A stretch of DNA of 14,907 nucleotides from Baffinella frigidus (taxonomy: Eukaryota > Cryptophyceae > Cryptomonadales > Baffinellaceae): NCBI GenBank assembly GCA_026770585.1, contig MU646926.1, forward strand, positions 165,911 to 180,817, given 5' to 3'. Shown piece by piece: positions 7,316 to 13,649 of the stretch. Numbering within the stretch: position 1 is the stretch's first letter; each line of letters begins with the position of its first letter. The notes beneath the pieces are model-generated. The model searched no databases. It was not told where the DNA came from and saw only the letters and a list, made by a program, of their open reading frames with translations. The position numbers and the translations under genes are program-made.

Positions 7316-7319
7316 ATGC

Positions 7320-7537
7320 GGTTACGGGAACTCCGACAATGCACCCCTGACACAGCTGTAGTATGAAACCCCAACCCCTAACGCCACGCGCGCGCGCGGG
7401 CGCCTTTCGGGCGGAGCTGCTTCCGAAGGCTATGCTTAGGAGCACAGGACAGGCGATACGGCACCCCTAACACACCCGTAGTGTGAAACCCCAACCCCTA
7501 AGGCTACGCGCGCGCGTGGGCGCTTTTCGGGCGGAGC
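7320..7537 (+). repeat. Repeat family I, tandem pair
   Basis: Units at 7333-7417 and 7453-7537 are about 120 bases apart. They share CACCCCT.ACACA, GTGAAACCCCAACCCCTAA, a CGCGCGCG block, GGGCGC and TTTCGGGCGGAGC. The alternating CG block could adopt Z-DNA. No coding role is evident. Confidence 0.8.
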
Positions 7538-7555
7538 GACCTCGTAGGGCTCCCG

Positions 7556-7652
7556 TCCCGCCCGTCCAACGGAATATTCCTCCCAGCCCCTCCTGCATGG
7601 GAGACATCACTCGCGGTCAGTCGAATCACAAGCCGGTCCCACCACTCGAGGC
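7556..7652 (+). repeat. 97-bp duplicated flank, copy 1
   Basis: The sequence TCCCGCCCGTCCAACGG through ACCACTCGAGGC recurs at 7856-7952 with only a few differences. The two copies are exactly 300 bases apart. Each copy ends in the first bases of a family A MITE. Confidence 0.9.
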
Positions 7653-7853
7653 TGGAAGATGGAGTGTTTTAAATGTGGGATTTTCAAATTTAGTACCAGT
7701 CACGGGCAGGCTTGGTCACGTTACTGGGGGGAATTCCCCCAGTAACGTGACTAAACGCCCCCATTTGTGTGAAAATTACTACACCCACCTTTTTTCCCTT
7801 CACTTGTAAAAGAATCCCAGTTTTAAAATCGTCACATTTGTAGCCTCGAGTGG
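7642..7853 (-). mobile_element. MITE family A, copy 2 (inverted)
   Basis: A 212-bp element with CCACTCGAGGC ends, in the opposite orientation to copies 1 and 3. The central stem reads GGTCACGTTACTGGG with CCCAGTAACGTGAC around GGGAATTCCC. It contains GAAAATTACTACAC (7771-7784), an exact 14-mer also found in elements J1 and K. Confidence 0.85.
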
Positions 7854-7855
7854 CA

Positions 7856-7952
7856 TCCCGCCCGTCCAACGGAGTATTCCTCCCAGTCCCTCCTGCATGG
7901 GAGAAATCACTCGAGGTCAGTCGAATCACAAGCCGGTCTAACCACTCGAGGC
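7856..7952 (+). repeat. 97-bp duplicated flank, copy 2
   Basis: Second copy of the 7556-7652 segment, about 94% identical by eye. It follows MITE A copy 2 immediately and leads into MITE A copy 3. Confidence 0.9.
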
Positions 7953-8152
7953 CAGAAATGTGCGTATTTTTTTATAAATAACTTTACAAGTCCTTTACAC
8001 GTGGACCGCTGTGTAGAATTTTTCACATAAATATCTGGTTTTGGTCACGTAGCTGCGGGAATTCCCGCGGCTACGTGACCGACCCCGCCCGTGACTGGTA
8101 CAAAAGTTTACAACCCCACATTTAAAATGCTCCCCGTTCCAGCCTCGAGTGG
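7942..8152 (+). mobile_element. MITE family A, copy 3
   Basis: A 211-bp element of the same length and orientation as copy 1. The central stem GGTCACGTAGCTGCGGG pairs with CCCGCGGCTACGTGACC around AATT. The right half, CCCGCCCGTGACTGGTAC to AGCCTCGAGTGG, is close to copy 1. Confidence 0.88.
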
Positions 8153-8196
8153 ACGGGGATGTTTGTGTCACCCCCTGCACGAGATGTGCGCCGACC

Positions 8197-8227
8197 GAGG
8201 CTCGTCACCTGTCCGACCGAGGCTCAC
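8197..8227 (-). repeat. 31-bp fragment, inverted partner of 741-771
   Basis: Exact reverse complement of 741-771. Part of it (GACCGAGGCTC) is locally repeated at 8193-8203 and 8214-8224. Confidence 0.75.
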
Positions 8228-8295
8228 ACGAGATGAACATCGCTGTTGTTAATGCCGACAGTGCCGGCGTGTATTTACCCCCTCAGAGGCTACGT

Positions 8296-8374
8296 ACACT
8301 CGAATCACAAATGTTTGTGATTCGAGTGTCCTCCCCAGGACACTTTACACTCTGGCCGTTAGGCCAGCGTGTAA
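8296..8374. repeat. Two adjacent hairpins
   Basis: A perfect hairpin with 16-bp arms and a TG loop lies at 8296-8329 (ACACTCGAATCACAAA). A second hairpin lies at 8345-8374 (TTACACTCTGGCC with GGCCAGCGTGTAA, one mismatch). They may be remnants of a foldback element. The rest of 8228-8443 shows nothing recognisable. Confidence 0.7.
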
Positions 8375-8443
8375 GGCCTTGCACTCAAACGGAGACGCTG
8401 GGGTCTTGTAAGAGTCTGCACAGCTTCTCTCTCCACTAGGGAC

Positions 8444-8564
8444 TACAGGGGTACCTCGCTCATAAGAAACCGCCGCCCCCTAGAACCCTACAGTAGGACC
8501 ATGCCTAGGGTCCTACAGTGGTCCTAGGAGGGGGGCAGTTTGTTATGAGCGAGGTACCCCTGTA
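8444..8564. mobile_element. MITE family C, copy 7
   Basis: A 121-bp copy with intact CAGGGGTACC ends and TA on both sides. CCTACAGTAGG lies at 8487-8497. One mismatch (TTTGTTATGAGC) sits in the right arm. Confidence 0.88.
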
Positions 8565-8582
8565 GACGCCTGCCCGCCCCTG

Positions 8583-8720
8583 CCGCTACCGAGCGAGGAC
8601 GGGGCACAATTTAAAAAACTTTAACCTGAATCCTGAAGGAAATGCACCTTTAAAATGAAAAGCCAGGACCGGAATCCCGGTCCTGACTGTCTTATATGTG
8701 CCGAGTTGGCTCGACAGCGG
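8583..8720 (-). repeat. Repeat family G, copy 2 (inverted)
   Basis: Reverse-complement copy of 6203-6340, also exactly 138 bp. The internal hairpin is slightly disrupted (CCGGAATCCCGGTCCTGACT). The pair flanks about 2.24 kb that contains H1, C5-C7, A2 and A3. Confidence 0.8.
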
Positions 8721-8740
8721 GATGCGAGAGGCGCATGCTA

Positions 8741-8876
8741 ATCTCCATACAAGTATTAATTAATTGCTTTTGGCAACGAAAATTACTACACGATCTGCTC
8801 ATAAAAGTAATAGTAAAGCGTTTGTGTAGTAAATTTCGTTGCACCAAAAGCAATTAATTAATACTTTTGTGGAGAT
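8741..8876. mobile_element. Palindromic element J, copy 1
   Basis: A 136-bp foldback with arms of about 50 bases, ends ATCTCCA...TGGAGAT, containing AATTAATTGCTTTTGG. The unpaired core includes CTCATAAAAGTAATAGTAAAGC, which recurs in altered form in J2 and J3 although the outer arms differ. It contains the 14-mer GAAAATTACTACAC (8778-8791). Confidence 0.8.
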
Positions 8877-8882
8877 GAATGC

Positions 8883-9097
8883 GGTCAGACGACACGGAGT
8901 GTTCGCACAGGCCCTGCAAACTGCGGATTTGTACGGGGGTTAATAAAGTTGGGGATGTTCTTGTCAGCCCCTGGATGGGAGAAGATCAGAAGGTCAGACC
9001 ACACGAGAGTGTTTGCACAGGCCCTGCCGTTTTTTTAACTATACTGGTCAAAAAAAGAAACAGAAGGGGATTTTCTTGCCAGCCCCTGGATTGGAGA
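8883..9097 (+). repeat. 109-bp tandem duplication
   Basis: Units at 8883-8982 and 8992-9097 share GGTCAGAC.ACACG, GAGTGTT.GCACAGGCCCTGC, and a closing GGGGAT.TTCTTG.CAGCCCCTGGAT. The middles differ (one has a T-run followed by an A-rich run). J1 and J2 sit immediately outside the pair. Confidence 0.8.
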
Positions 9098-9112
9098 GGA
9101 ACCGGCGGTTAA

Positions 9113-9259
9113 ATCTCATACGCAGACACTTATAATTTATAAACTGGATTTCAATCAAAGTTACTACACGTTTGGCTTTAATATTACTAGTAAAGATCGT
9201 TCTGTGTGGTAACTTTCATTGAATCCAGTTCATAAATTATAAGTGTGTCCATATGAGAT
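9113..9259. mobile_element. Palindromic element J, copy 2
   Basis: A 147-bp foldback with ends ATCTCATA...TATGAGAT and arms containing CACTTATAATTTAT. Its core, ATATTACTAGTAAAGATCG followed by TGTGTGGTAAC, is related to the J1 core, while its arms are unrelated in sequence to the J1 arms. Confidence 0.75.
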
Positions 9260-9318
9260 CGTCTGGTCTTCGTCCACCACCTTTCCTCCCACCCGACGGT
9301 TTTTGGGATTAGGATTGT

Positions 9319-9736
9319 GGTTTCCGGGTTTCGGGTTTCGTATTTCGGGTTGTGGGCTGTGGGTTGTGGGTTTTCGTATTTCGTGTTTCGTGTTTCGGGT
9401 GTCGAGTTTCTGGTTCCGGGTTTCTGGTTCCGGGTTTCGTGTTTCTGGTTCAGGATTTCGGGTTTCGGGTTTCGTGCTTCGGGTTTCGAGTTCCGGGTTC
9501 CGCCTTCCGGGTTCCGGGTTCCGGGTGTCAAATTCCGGGTGTCGGGTTCCGACTTCCGGGGTCCAACTTCCGACTTCCGACTTCCGGGTGTCGCATGTCG
9601 CATTTCGCATTTCCCATTTCGGGCTCCGTCTTCCGGGTTCCGAGTTCCGGGTTCCGGGTGTCAAATTCCGGGTTCCAGGTTCCGACTTCCGACTTCCGGG
9701 TTCCGGGTGTCGCATTTCCCATTTCGGGCTCCGGGG
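9319..9736 (+). repeat. CGGGTTY 7-mer minisatellite
   Basis: About 418 bases are built from degenerate 7-mers such as CGGGTTT, CGGGTTC and CGACTTC. A higher-order repeat is visible (blocks ending GTGTCGCAT, CCCATTTCGGGCTCCG recur near 9600 and 9710). Because the unit has no stop codon in most frames, both strands show long spurious frames (FRVSG-type and TRNPE-type repeats). Confidence 0.95.
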
Positions 9737-9799
9737 TCAGCACCGAGGTAGACGAGGCGCTGCGGCTGGGGTGTTGTCTGAAGTGAGTGCCCGCGGCTA

Positions 9800-9862
9800 C
9801 CCGGAGAGCTCTCGTTTTGCCCGCGGTACCTGTGTTATGCAGGTTCGGGGTTGGCACACAGT
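9800..9862 (+). repeat. Repeat family M, partial copy
   Basis: GAGCTCTCGTTTTGCCC..GGTACCTGT, then ATGCAGGTTCGGGGTTGGCACACAG, corresponds to pieces of the M units at 10074 and 10279. F2 begins directly after it, so this copy appears to be interrupted by F2; TGTGCAGGTAGG resumes on its far side. Confidence 0.6.
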
Positions 9863-9865
9863 TTA

Positions 9866-9989
9866 ATAGGGTAACGGCTTGAAAATGGGGTAGTTAGGCC
9901 TACGGCATTGCCTAGGACCTCCTACCGTAGGCCGGGACTTTTTGGTCCTAGGGTCCCTCGGCCTACGGTAGGAGGTCCTAGGCAATGCC
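9866..9989 (+). mobile_element. MITE family F, copy 2 (right end missing)
   Basis: It starts ATAGGGTAACGG, preceded by TTTA, and matches F1 closely through the loop and into the right arm as far as GGCAATGCC. There the homology stops, about 36 bases short of the F1 end. Confidence 0.8.
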
Positions 9990-10073
9990 TGTGGTGTGCA
10001 GGTAGGTAAGGACCGAGGATGGGATGAGCCCGCCTCGGGATGACGTTGGAGCCATTGCTCTCTTTGTTTGGCT

Positions 10074-10394
10074 GTTGTGCAGGTACGGGGTTGGCACGCA
10101 GTTTTCGGAGTAGGAGACCCCGCTTTCTTTATGGGGGCTCTCGTTATGCCCACAGTACCTGTTTCACGTTGGGAGGAAACCTTCAGTTCGGTACCGACTC
10201 GTACAGATGTTTACAACCCCACATTTAAAATGGCCCCCTTTCCAGCCTCGAGTGGCCGAGCATTTAATTTGCACCTGTGTTGTGCAGGCACGGGGTTGGC
10301 ACAGCGTGTGCGGAGTAGCGGGCGCCGCTCTCTTTATGGGGGCTCTCTTGATGGCCCCGGTACCTGTTCGACGTTGGAGGACACCTTCATTTCG
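10074..10394 (+). repeat. Repeat family M, two units 205 bases apart
   Basis: Units at 10074-10190 and 10279-10394 share TGTGCAGG.ACGGGGTTGGCAC, CGGAGTAG, CTTTATGGGGGCTCTC, ATG.CC, GTACCTGTT and ACGTTGG. A frame across each reads a similar peptide (VQVRGWH.V, then ALFMGAL), but with frame differences between copies, so coding is not supported. Confidence 0.7.
10193..10255 (+). mobile_element. MITE family A, right-end fragment
   Basis: TTTACAACCCCACATTTAAAATG through CCAGCCTCGAGTGG matches the last 60 bases of copies 1 and 3. The left part is absent. Confidence 0.8.
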
Positions 10395-10440
10395 AGCCCT
10401 CTCTGGACGCTTTACGTTTATGGTTCGACGTCATAAGATT

Positions 10441-10677
10441 ATCTCGAAAGATAACTGAATCAGTTCCCTAAGGAGCGTTTTCATTTAATTAGGAGGCCTT
10501 CTTCTTCTTCTTTATTACCCTCACATGGTGTGCGCCATGGGGACCTCGAGAGAGGCCCCCCAGCCTTTTGAAAAGTGATCAACTTAATAGAGGCCTAATT
10601 GAATTTACTATGCCTTAACTAATTTCTCCTAGTCAACCTCCTATTGAAAAGGAACTGATTCAGTCATCTTCCGAGAT
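10441..10677. mobile_element. Palindromic element L, copy 1
   Basis: Outer arms of 27 bases (10441-10467 and 10651-10677, two mismatches) contain ACTGAATCAGTTCC. The interior holds a CTT run and the core GGCCTAATTGAATTTACTATGCC, which is similar to the interior of L2 although the outer arms are different. Confidence 0.65.
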
Positions 10678-11014
10678 GAAAGTTCAGTGAAGTCTCTTTC
10701 ATGTGTGCAGGTAGGCAGTTTCGCTCAGCGTGTTGGGAGGAGGAGACGCCAGTTGAGGGACAGGAACGGAGAGATGAAAGTTAGTCCCGGACCGGAATAG
10801 ATCTAATTTCGTGAGCTGTCCATCTAAAATATTTATGGTACACACCCAGCTATTTTAAAGCCCTAAAAGTACGAAATGGCTCACACGCCAAGCCAAATCT
10901 GAAATTAAATTTATTCATGAACGCGAAGAAAGGGAGGTGAACGATCAACGCACGTTGCTCTCTTTGACTCACCGTTTGACATCCGGGTGGACGGACTGTT
11001 CTCAAGTTGGCATT
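10678..11014. other. No gene seen; dispersed short repeats
   Basis: GTGTGCAGGTAGGCAG (about 10706) and GGAGGAGGAGACGCCAGTTGAG recall M units and the sequence after L2. GGAGGTGAACGATCAACGCACGT (about 10934-10956) recurs in modified form near 11711-11741. TTGACTCACCGTTTGAC (about 10970-10986) is the K core motif. No coding region is evident. Confidence 0.5.
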
Positions 11015-11165
11015 CCACACAGCGGACTTCGAATAACCCTTAAGCGATAAGACATAGGACCCTACGGTAGGCAATCCGTAGGGACATAGGGGGGGTTCCT
11101 ACGGATAAGGTAGTGGAAACTCGGGCTCTCAGAGCCCGAAAATCCCTTTGAAGCCCTCTGTGTGG
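11015..11165 (+). mobile_element. MITE family H, copy 2
   Basis: A 151-bp copy with ends CCACACAGCGG and CTCTGTGTGG. It is about 10 bases shorter than the 161-bp standard because the left arm lacks the AAGGGATTTT segment. CCTACGGTAGG lies at 11061-11071. Confidence 0.85.
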
Positions 11166-11263
11166 GTATGCTGGGTCTGCGGTACAAATTCGTCAACTTT
11201 ACAAACCCGTCAACTTTCGCGTGGAAACGAGCCCGGGCTCACCAAATTGGTGGGCCAAAATAG

Positions 11264-11392
11264 CCACCCTGGAGGCAACTTATGGGCAAATAGATGGTTT
11301 CTTAAGTCAGCTCCCACACAAATGCGCCCGGAACCCGGGCGCATCTGTGGGAGATTGACTTAAGATTTGCCCCTGGGTTGCCTCCAGGGTGG
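11264..11392. mobile_element. Palindromic element P, 129 bp
   Basis: Its arms of about 60 bases begin CCACCCTGGAGGCAAC and end with the complement. Inner blocks GGGCAAAT, CTTAAGTCA, CTCCCACA and AATGCGCCCGG all find partners around a short AAC loop. It is the only copy in the window. Confidence 0.85.
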
Positions 11393-11424
11393 TGTGAGAC
11401 AGAGGGAGGGATCGAGTGTGCGCC

Positions 11425-11468
11425 ACTTGACTAGTAAGATGGAATTATGTAGTAATTTCGTTGCCATC
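11425..11468 (+). repeat. Right half of a J-like element
   Basis: GACTAGTAAGAT followed by TATGTAGTAATTTCGTTGCC matches the core and right arm start of J1 and J3. The left half is absent. Confidence 0.5.
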
Positions 11469-11489
11469 AAATGAAAGAAAAATAGGTTT

Positions 11490-11534
11490 CCCCGGATAAG
11501 TTTGGGGGTTTGGCTCACCGTGTTCTCATCCGGG
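11490..11534. repeat. Hairpin with K-type core
   Basis: CCCCGGATAAG pairs with CTCATCCGGG around a loop ending TTTGGCTCACCGTGTT. The loop resembles the K core (GTTGACTCACCATTTGAC) and the sequence near 10970. Its right arm doubles as the left arm of L2. Confidence 0.6.
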
Positions 11535-11680
11535 AACATGTTTGATTTGAAAGAAAATGGCCTATCAAACCGGATTATGGCCCTAATTAAATTTACTTAG
11601 GGCCCTAATCAACCTTTGTCCAACTCTTATGCACAAATAGGGATTCACTTTCTTTTAATTCAAACATGTCCCCGGATGAG
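11525..11680. mobile_element. Palindromic element L, copy 2
   Basis: Arms 11525-11559 and 11646-11680 pair at 31 of 35 positions (CTCATCCGGG.ACATGTTTGA). The interior GGCCCTAATTAAATTTACTTAGGGCCC resembles the L1 core. Confidence 0.75.
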
Positions 11681-11765
11681 TTCGGAGTAGGAGACTCCAG
11701 TTGAGATCAATGTGAGGTGAACGGTGAGATCAACGCACGTTTCCCTCTTTCCACCAGCAACCCGT

Positions 11766-12131
11766 AGCAGCTTTTACCAGATCCGTGCAAGATCCGGGAA
11801 TGTTTTTTTTATTTATTTATTCGTAGGACCCTACGGTAGAAACCCCTAGAGTCCTCGAATTGCTGACGGGAGATACCCAAGAGATTTCTTGGGCTTAGCT
11901 GAAAATTACTACACTACCCGACCCGGTTATAAGCTGCTGCGGGCTGCCGGTGGTTGACTCACCATTTGACGGATCGGGTACCGTAGTAAACTGCAGCCGA
12001 ATCAATGAAATCTCCTTGGTATCTCCCGTCGACAATTTTAGGCCCGTAGGGTTTCCTACCGTAGGGTCATAGGAAAGAGTTTAAATAAAATAAAATACCC
12101 GAATCCTTGCAAGGATCCGGTATAAGCTGCT
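11766..12131. mobile_element. Long palindrome K, 366 bp
   Basis: From AGCAGCTT...ACC.GATCC to GGATCCGGTATAAGCTGCT the two halves are imperfect complements about 11948. Matching blocks include CCTACGGTAG (11830) with CCTACCGTAGG (12055-12065), and GACGGGAGATACC with GGTATCTCCCGTC. The loop carries GTTGACTCACCATTTGAC. It contains the 14-mer GAAAATTACTACAC at 11901-11914. There is no coding capacity. Confidence 0.75.
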
Positions 12132-12167
12132 ATGGGTCGCGGGTCGCTGATGGTCACCATTTGACGT
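12112..12167 (+). repeat. Second copy of the K core
   Basis: CCGGTATAAGCTGCTATGGG, then GCTGATGGTCACCATTTGACG, resembles the K loop at 11931-11975 (TATAAGCTGCTGCGGG, then GGTTGACTCACCATTTGACG). It overlaps the right end of the palindrome. Confidence 0.6.
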
Positions 12168-12543
12168 CGGAGCCTTGCAACATGCTTGGATCCCGCCCCG
12201 CTGGCGCCCCGGGCCTGTTGGGAGTGACGCGAGTCAAGAAACCACCCAACGGAACCAGCAACAGAACGGATCAGTCGACCGGGCCTGTTGGGAGAAAGAC
12301 ACCTTTATTACGTTTCCGCTATCTTAATAGGGTAACGGCCTGAAAAGGGGGTAGTTAGGCCTACGGGATTGCCTAGGACCTCCTACCGTAGGCCGAGGGA
12401 TCCTAGGACCAAAAAGTCGTGACGCGAGTCACAAGAACACCCAACGGAACCAGCAACAGAACGATAACACAAAACGGTGTTTCGGCCTTGCAGGATAGGA
12501 TGGTTGGGGTCCGACTCGCTGGCGCCCCGGGCCTGTTGGGAGA
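12168..12543 (+). repeat. Direct-repeat modules R and S around F3
   Basis: R units at 12168-12225 and 12482-12543 share CGCTGGCGCCCCGGGCC. S units at 12224-12269 and 12419-12463 share GTGACGCGAGTC and CACCCAACGGAACCAGCAAC. The order R-S-F3-S-R, with all units in the same direction, suggests duplication accompanied by insertion of F3. A third CGGGCCTGTTGGGAGA lies at about 12280. Confidence 0.7.
12327..12418 (-). mobile_element. MITE family F, copy 3 (half element, inverted)
   Basis: One arm, ATAGGGTAACGGCC to CCTACCGTAGGCCGAGG, and the loop in reverse orientation (GATCCTAGGACCAAAAAGTC) are present. The other arm is missing, and sequence passes directly into an S unit. Confidence 0.8.
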
Positions 12544-12652
12544 GAGCAAGCGTGACTTGGCTGAAATCGTCACAGAGCAACGGAGCTGGGGCCATAAAAC
12601 GCCGGGGTTTATCCGTTTCCTGGAAACGCTCCAGCCATCCGGACTGCACAAT
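12544..12652. other. No gene seen; diverged R-type sequence
   Basis: GTGACTTGGCTGAAATCGTCACAGAGCAACGGAGCTG resembles the stretch near 12850-12886. Overlapping frames on both strands mean that no coding call is safe. Confidence 0.4.
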
Positions 12653-12792
12653 GCCACTTAGCAGCGGCCGAGTTCCTCCCCCCCCGGATATCCGGGGGAA
12701 ATGCGGTTAGAATCCAATGCAAATGGATAAGATTCTAGTACAAATCGTTTAGATGGACTGTATCCGTGAAGCCCCAGGTGGCTGCTAAGTGG
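12653..12792. repeat. Nested hairpin region Q
   Basis: CCACTTAGCAGC (12654-12665) pairs exactly with 12781-12792. Inside are a perfect 18-bp palindrome CCCCCGGATATCCGGGGG (12681-12698) and TAGAATC/GATTCTA (12708-12714, 12731-12737). It is probably a degraded foldback element. Confidence 0.65.
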
Positions 12793-13018
12793 GCTGGCTC
12801 GCACCCGCGGTTGACGGCCCGGGCCTGGCTGAGATATGCGAGGGAGGAAGTGACTTTACTGGAACCGTTACAGCGAAACGGAGCTGCGTAAAAACAAAAA
12901 AGGCTCGAGATCGAGTCAAGAGAGAGCACCAGAGAAAACCGTGCAGGGTCAGTCAACATAATGGGATCAGTCAACCGACTGGAATCAGTCAACTCAAGGG
13001 GACTAATCCGGGGATGCT
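12793..13018 (+). repeat. Diverged third R module; no gene
   Basis: GACGGCCCGGGCCTGG, then GTGACTTTACTGGAACCGTTACAGCGAAACGGAGCTGCG, parallels 12520-12580. Further on, ATCAGTCAAC is repeated (about 12971 and 12988). The open frame here has no recognisable domain. Confidence 0.45.
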
Positions 13019-13124
13019 ATTTAATTTAATGAATTTGGACAACGAACCACACAGAAGGCTCATACTAGTAACAGTAAAGCAATCGTGCACTCAATTTCGT
13101 TCCCCAAATTCATTTAATTAAATA
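13019..13124. mobile_element. Palindromic element J, copy 3
   Basis: Arms ATTTAATTTAATGAATTTGG and complement flank a core CTCATACTAGTAACAGTAAAGC. The core and inner arm ends (CAACGAAC, TTTCGTT) match J1, but the outer arms are different AT-rich sequence. An ATTTAATTAAATGTT tandem follows to about 13158. Confidence 0.7.
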
Positions 13125-13161
13125 TGTATTCATTTAATTAAATGTTAATTAAATGTTTAAT

Positions 13162-13335
13162 GAGGGCGCGGGAGGTACTTGTTCGGAGAAAGCCGTTACC
13201 TTATCCATAGGAACCCCCCTATGCCCCTACGGGTTGCCTACCGTAGGTTCGTATGTCTTAACACTTAAGGGTTATTCAGGAATCCCTTCGAGGTCTGCTC
13301 TGTGGGAGGGCGCGGGAGGTACTTGTTCGGAGAAA
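13162..13335 (+). repeat. Exact 30-bp direct repeats flanking H3
   Basis: Bases 13162-13191 and 13306-13335 are identical (GAGGGCGCGGGAGGTACTTG onward). They enclose exactly the H3 segment. Thirty bases is far longer than a usual target duplication. Confidence 0.9.
13192..13305 (-). mobile_element. MITE family H, copy 3 (truncated)
   Basis: This copy begins at CCGTTACCTTATCC, corresponding to an internal point of H5, and ends GCTCTGTGG. About 45 bases of one arm are missing. CCTACCGTAGG is at 13237-13247. Confidence 0.75.
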
Positions 13336-13383
13336 CAGGTTTTTCACATGAGAGGCATTTGCAGATCCCTGCGCCCGTGCTCG

Positions 13384-13488
13384 AATCCTGCGAAGTCACG
13401 TGTTAGCGAATATTGTGTGTGCCGAGCCAAGGCAATCCTGCGAAGTCACGTGTTAGCGAATATTGCGTGAGCCGCCCCAAGTCACGTG
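13384..13488 (+). repeat. 50-bp tandem repeat array
   Basis: Units at 13384-13433 and 13434-13483 share AATCCTGCGAAGTCACGTG and TTAGCGAATATTG. A further partial unit is split by H4 (GTCACGTG before, TTGGCTAATATTGTGTG after). Diverged units continue near 13979 (AGTCACATATTAGCGAATG) and 14019 (TATTATCGAATACTGTGT). Confidence 0.85.
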
Positions 13489-13649
13489 CCACACAGCGGG
13501 CTTCGAAGGGATTTTGAATAACCCCTGAGCGATAAGACATAGGACCCTACGGTACACAACCCGTAGGGACATAGGGGGGTTCCTACGGATAAGGTAACGG
13601 AAACTCGGGCTCTCCACGCCCGAAAATCCCTTCGTAGCCCGCTGTGTGG
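13489..13649 (+). mobile_element. MITE family H, copy 4
   Basis: A full 161-bp copy with ends CCACACAGCGGGC and GCCCGCTGTGTGG. It is inserted in a tandem repeat unit, so the empty site can be read from neighbours. The usual central palindrome is altered to CCTACGGTACA. Confidence 0.9.

Noticed and set aside
6993-7361. 122-codon plus-strand open frame
   Set aside because: It is mostly serine, proline and leucine translated from the 34-bp pyrimidine minisatellite, and it begins within a MITE.
4542-8564. CRISPR-like array suggested by repeated palindromes
   Set aside because: The repeated units are whole elements with inverted ends and TA flanks, unevenly spaced and nested. There are no regular spacers or cas genes.
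9187-9866. Several overlapping frames of 109-207 codons
   Set aside because: All are readings of the stop-free 7-mer minisatellite. Three plus-strand and three minus-strand frames cannot all be genes, and none has a non-repeat domain.
10068-10436. 122-codon plus-strand frame over the M units
   Set aside because: The similar peptides in the two units lie in different frames, so the frame is not maintained between copies.
12383-12661. Overlapping frames on both strands around 12.4-12.7 kb
   Set aside because: They cross the F3 element and the R and S repeats, and no frame shows a recognisable motif or an advantage over the others.
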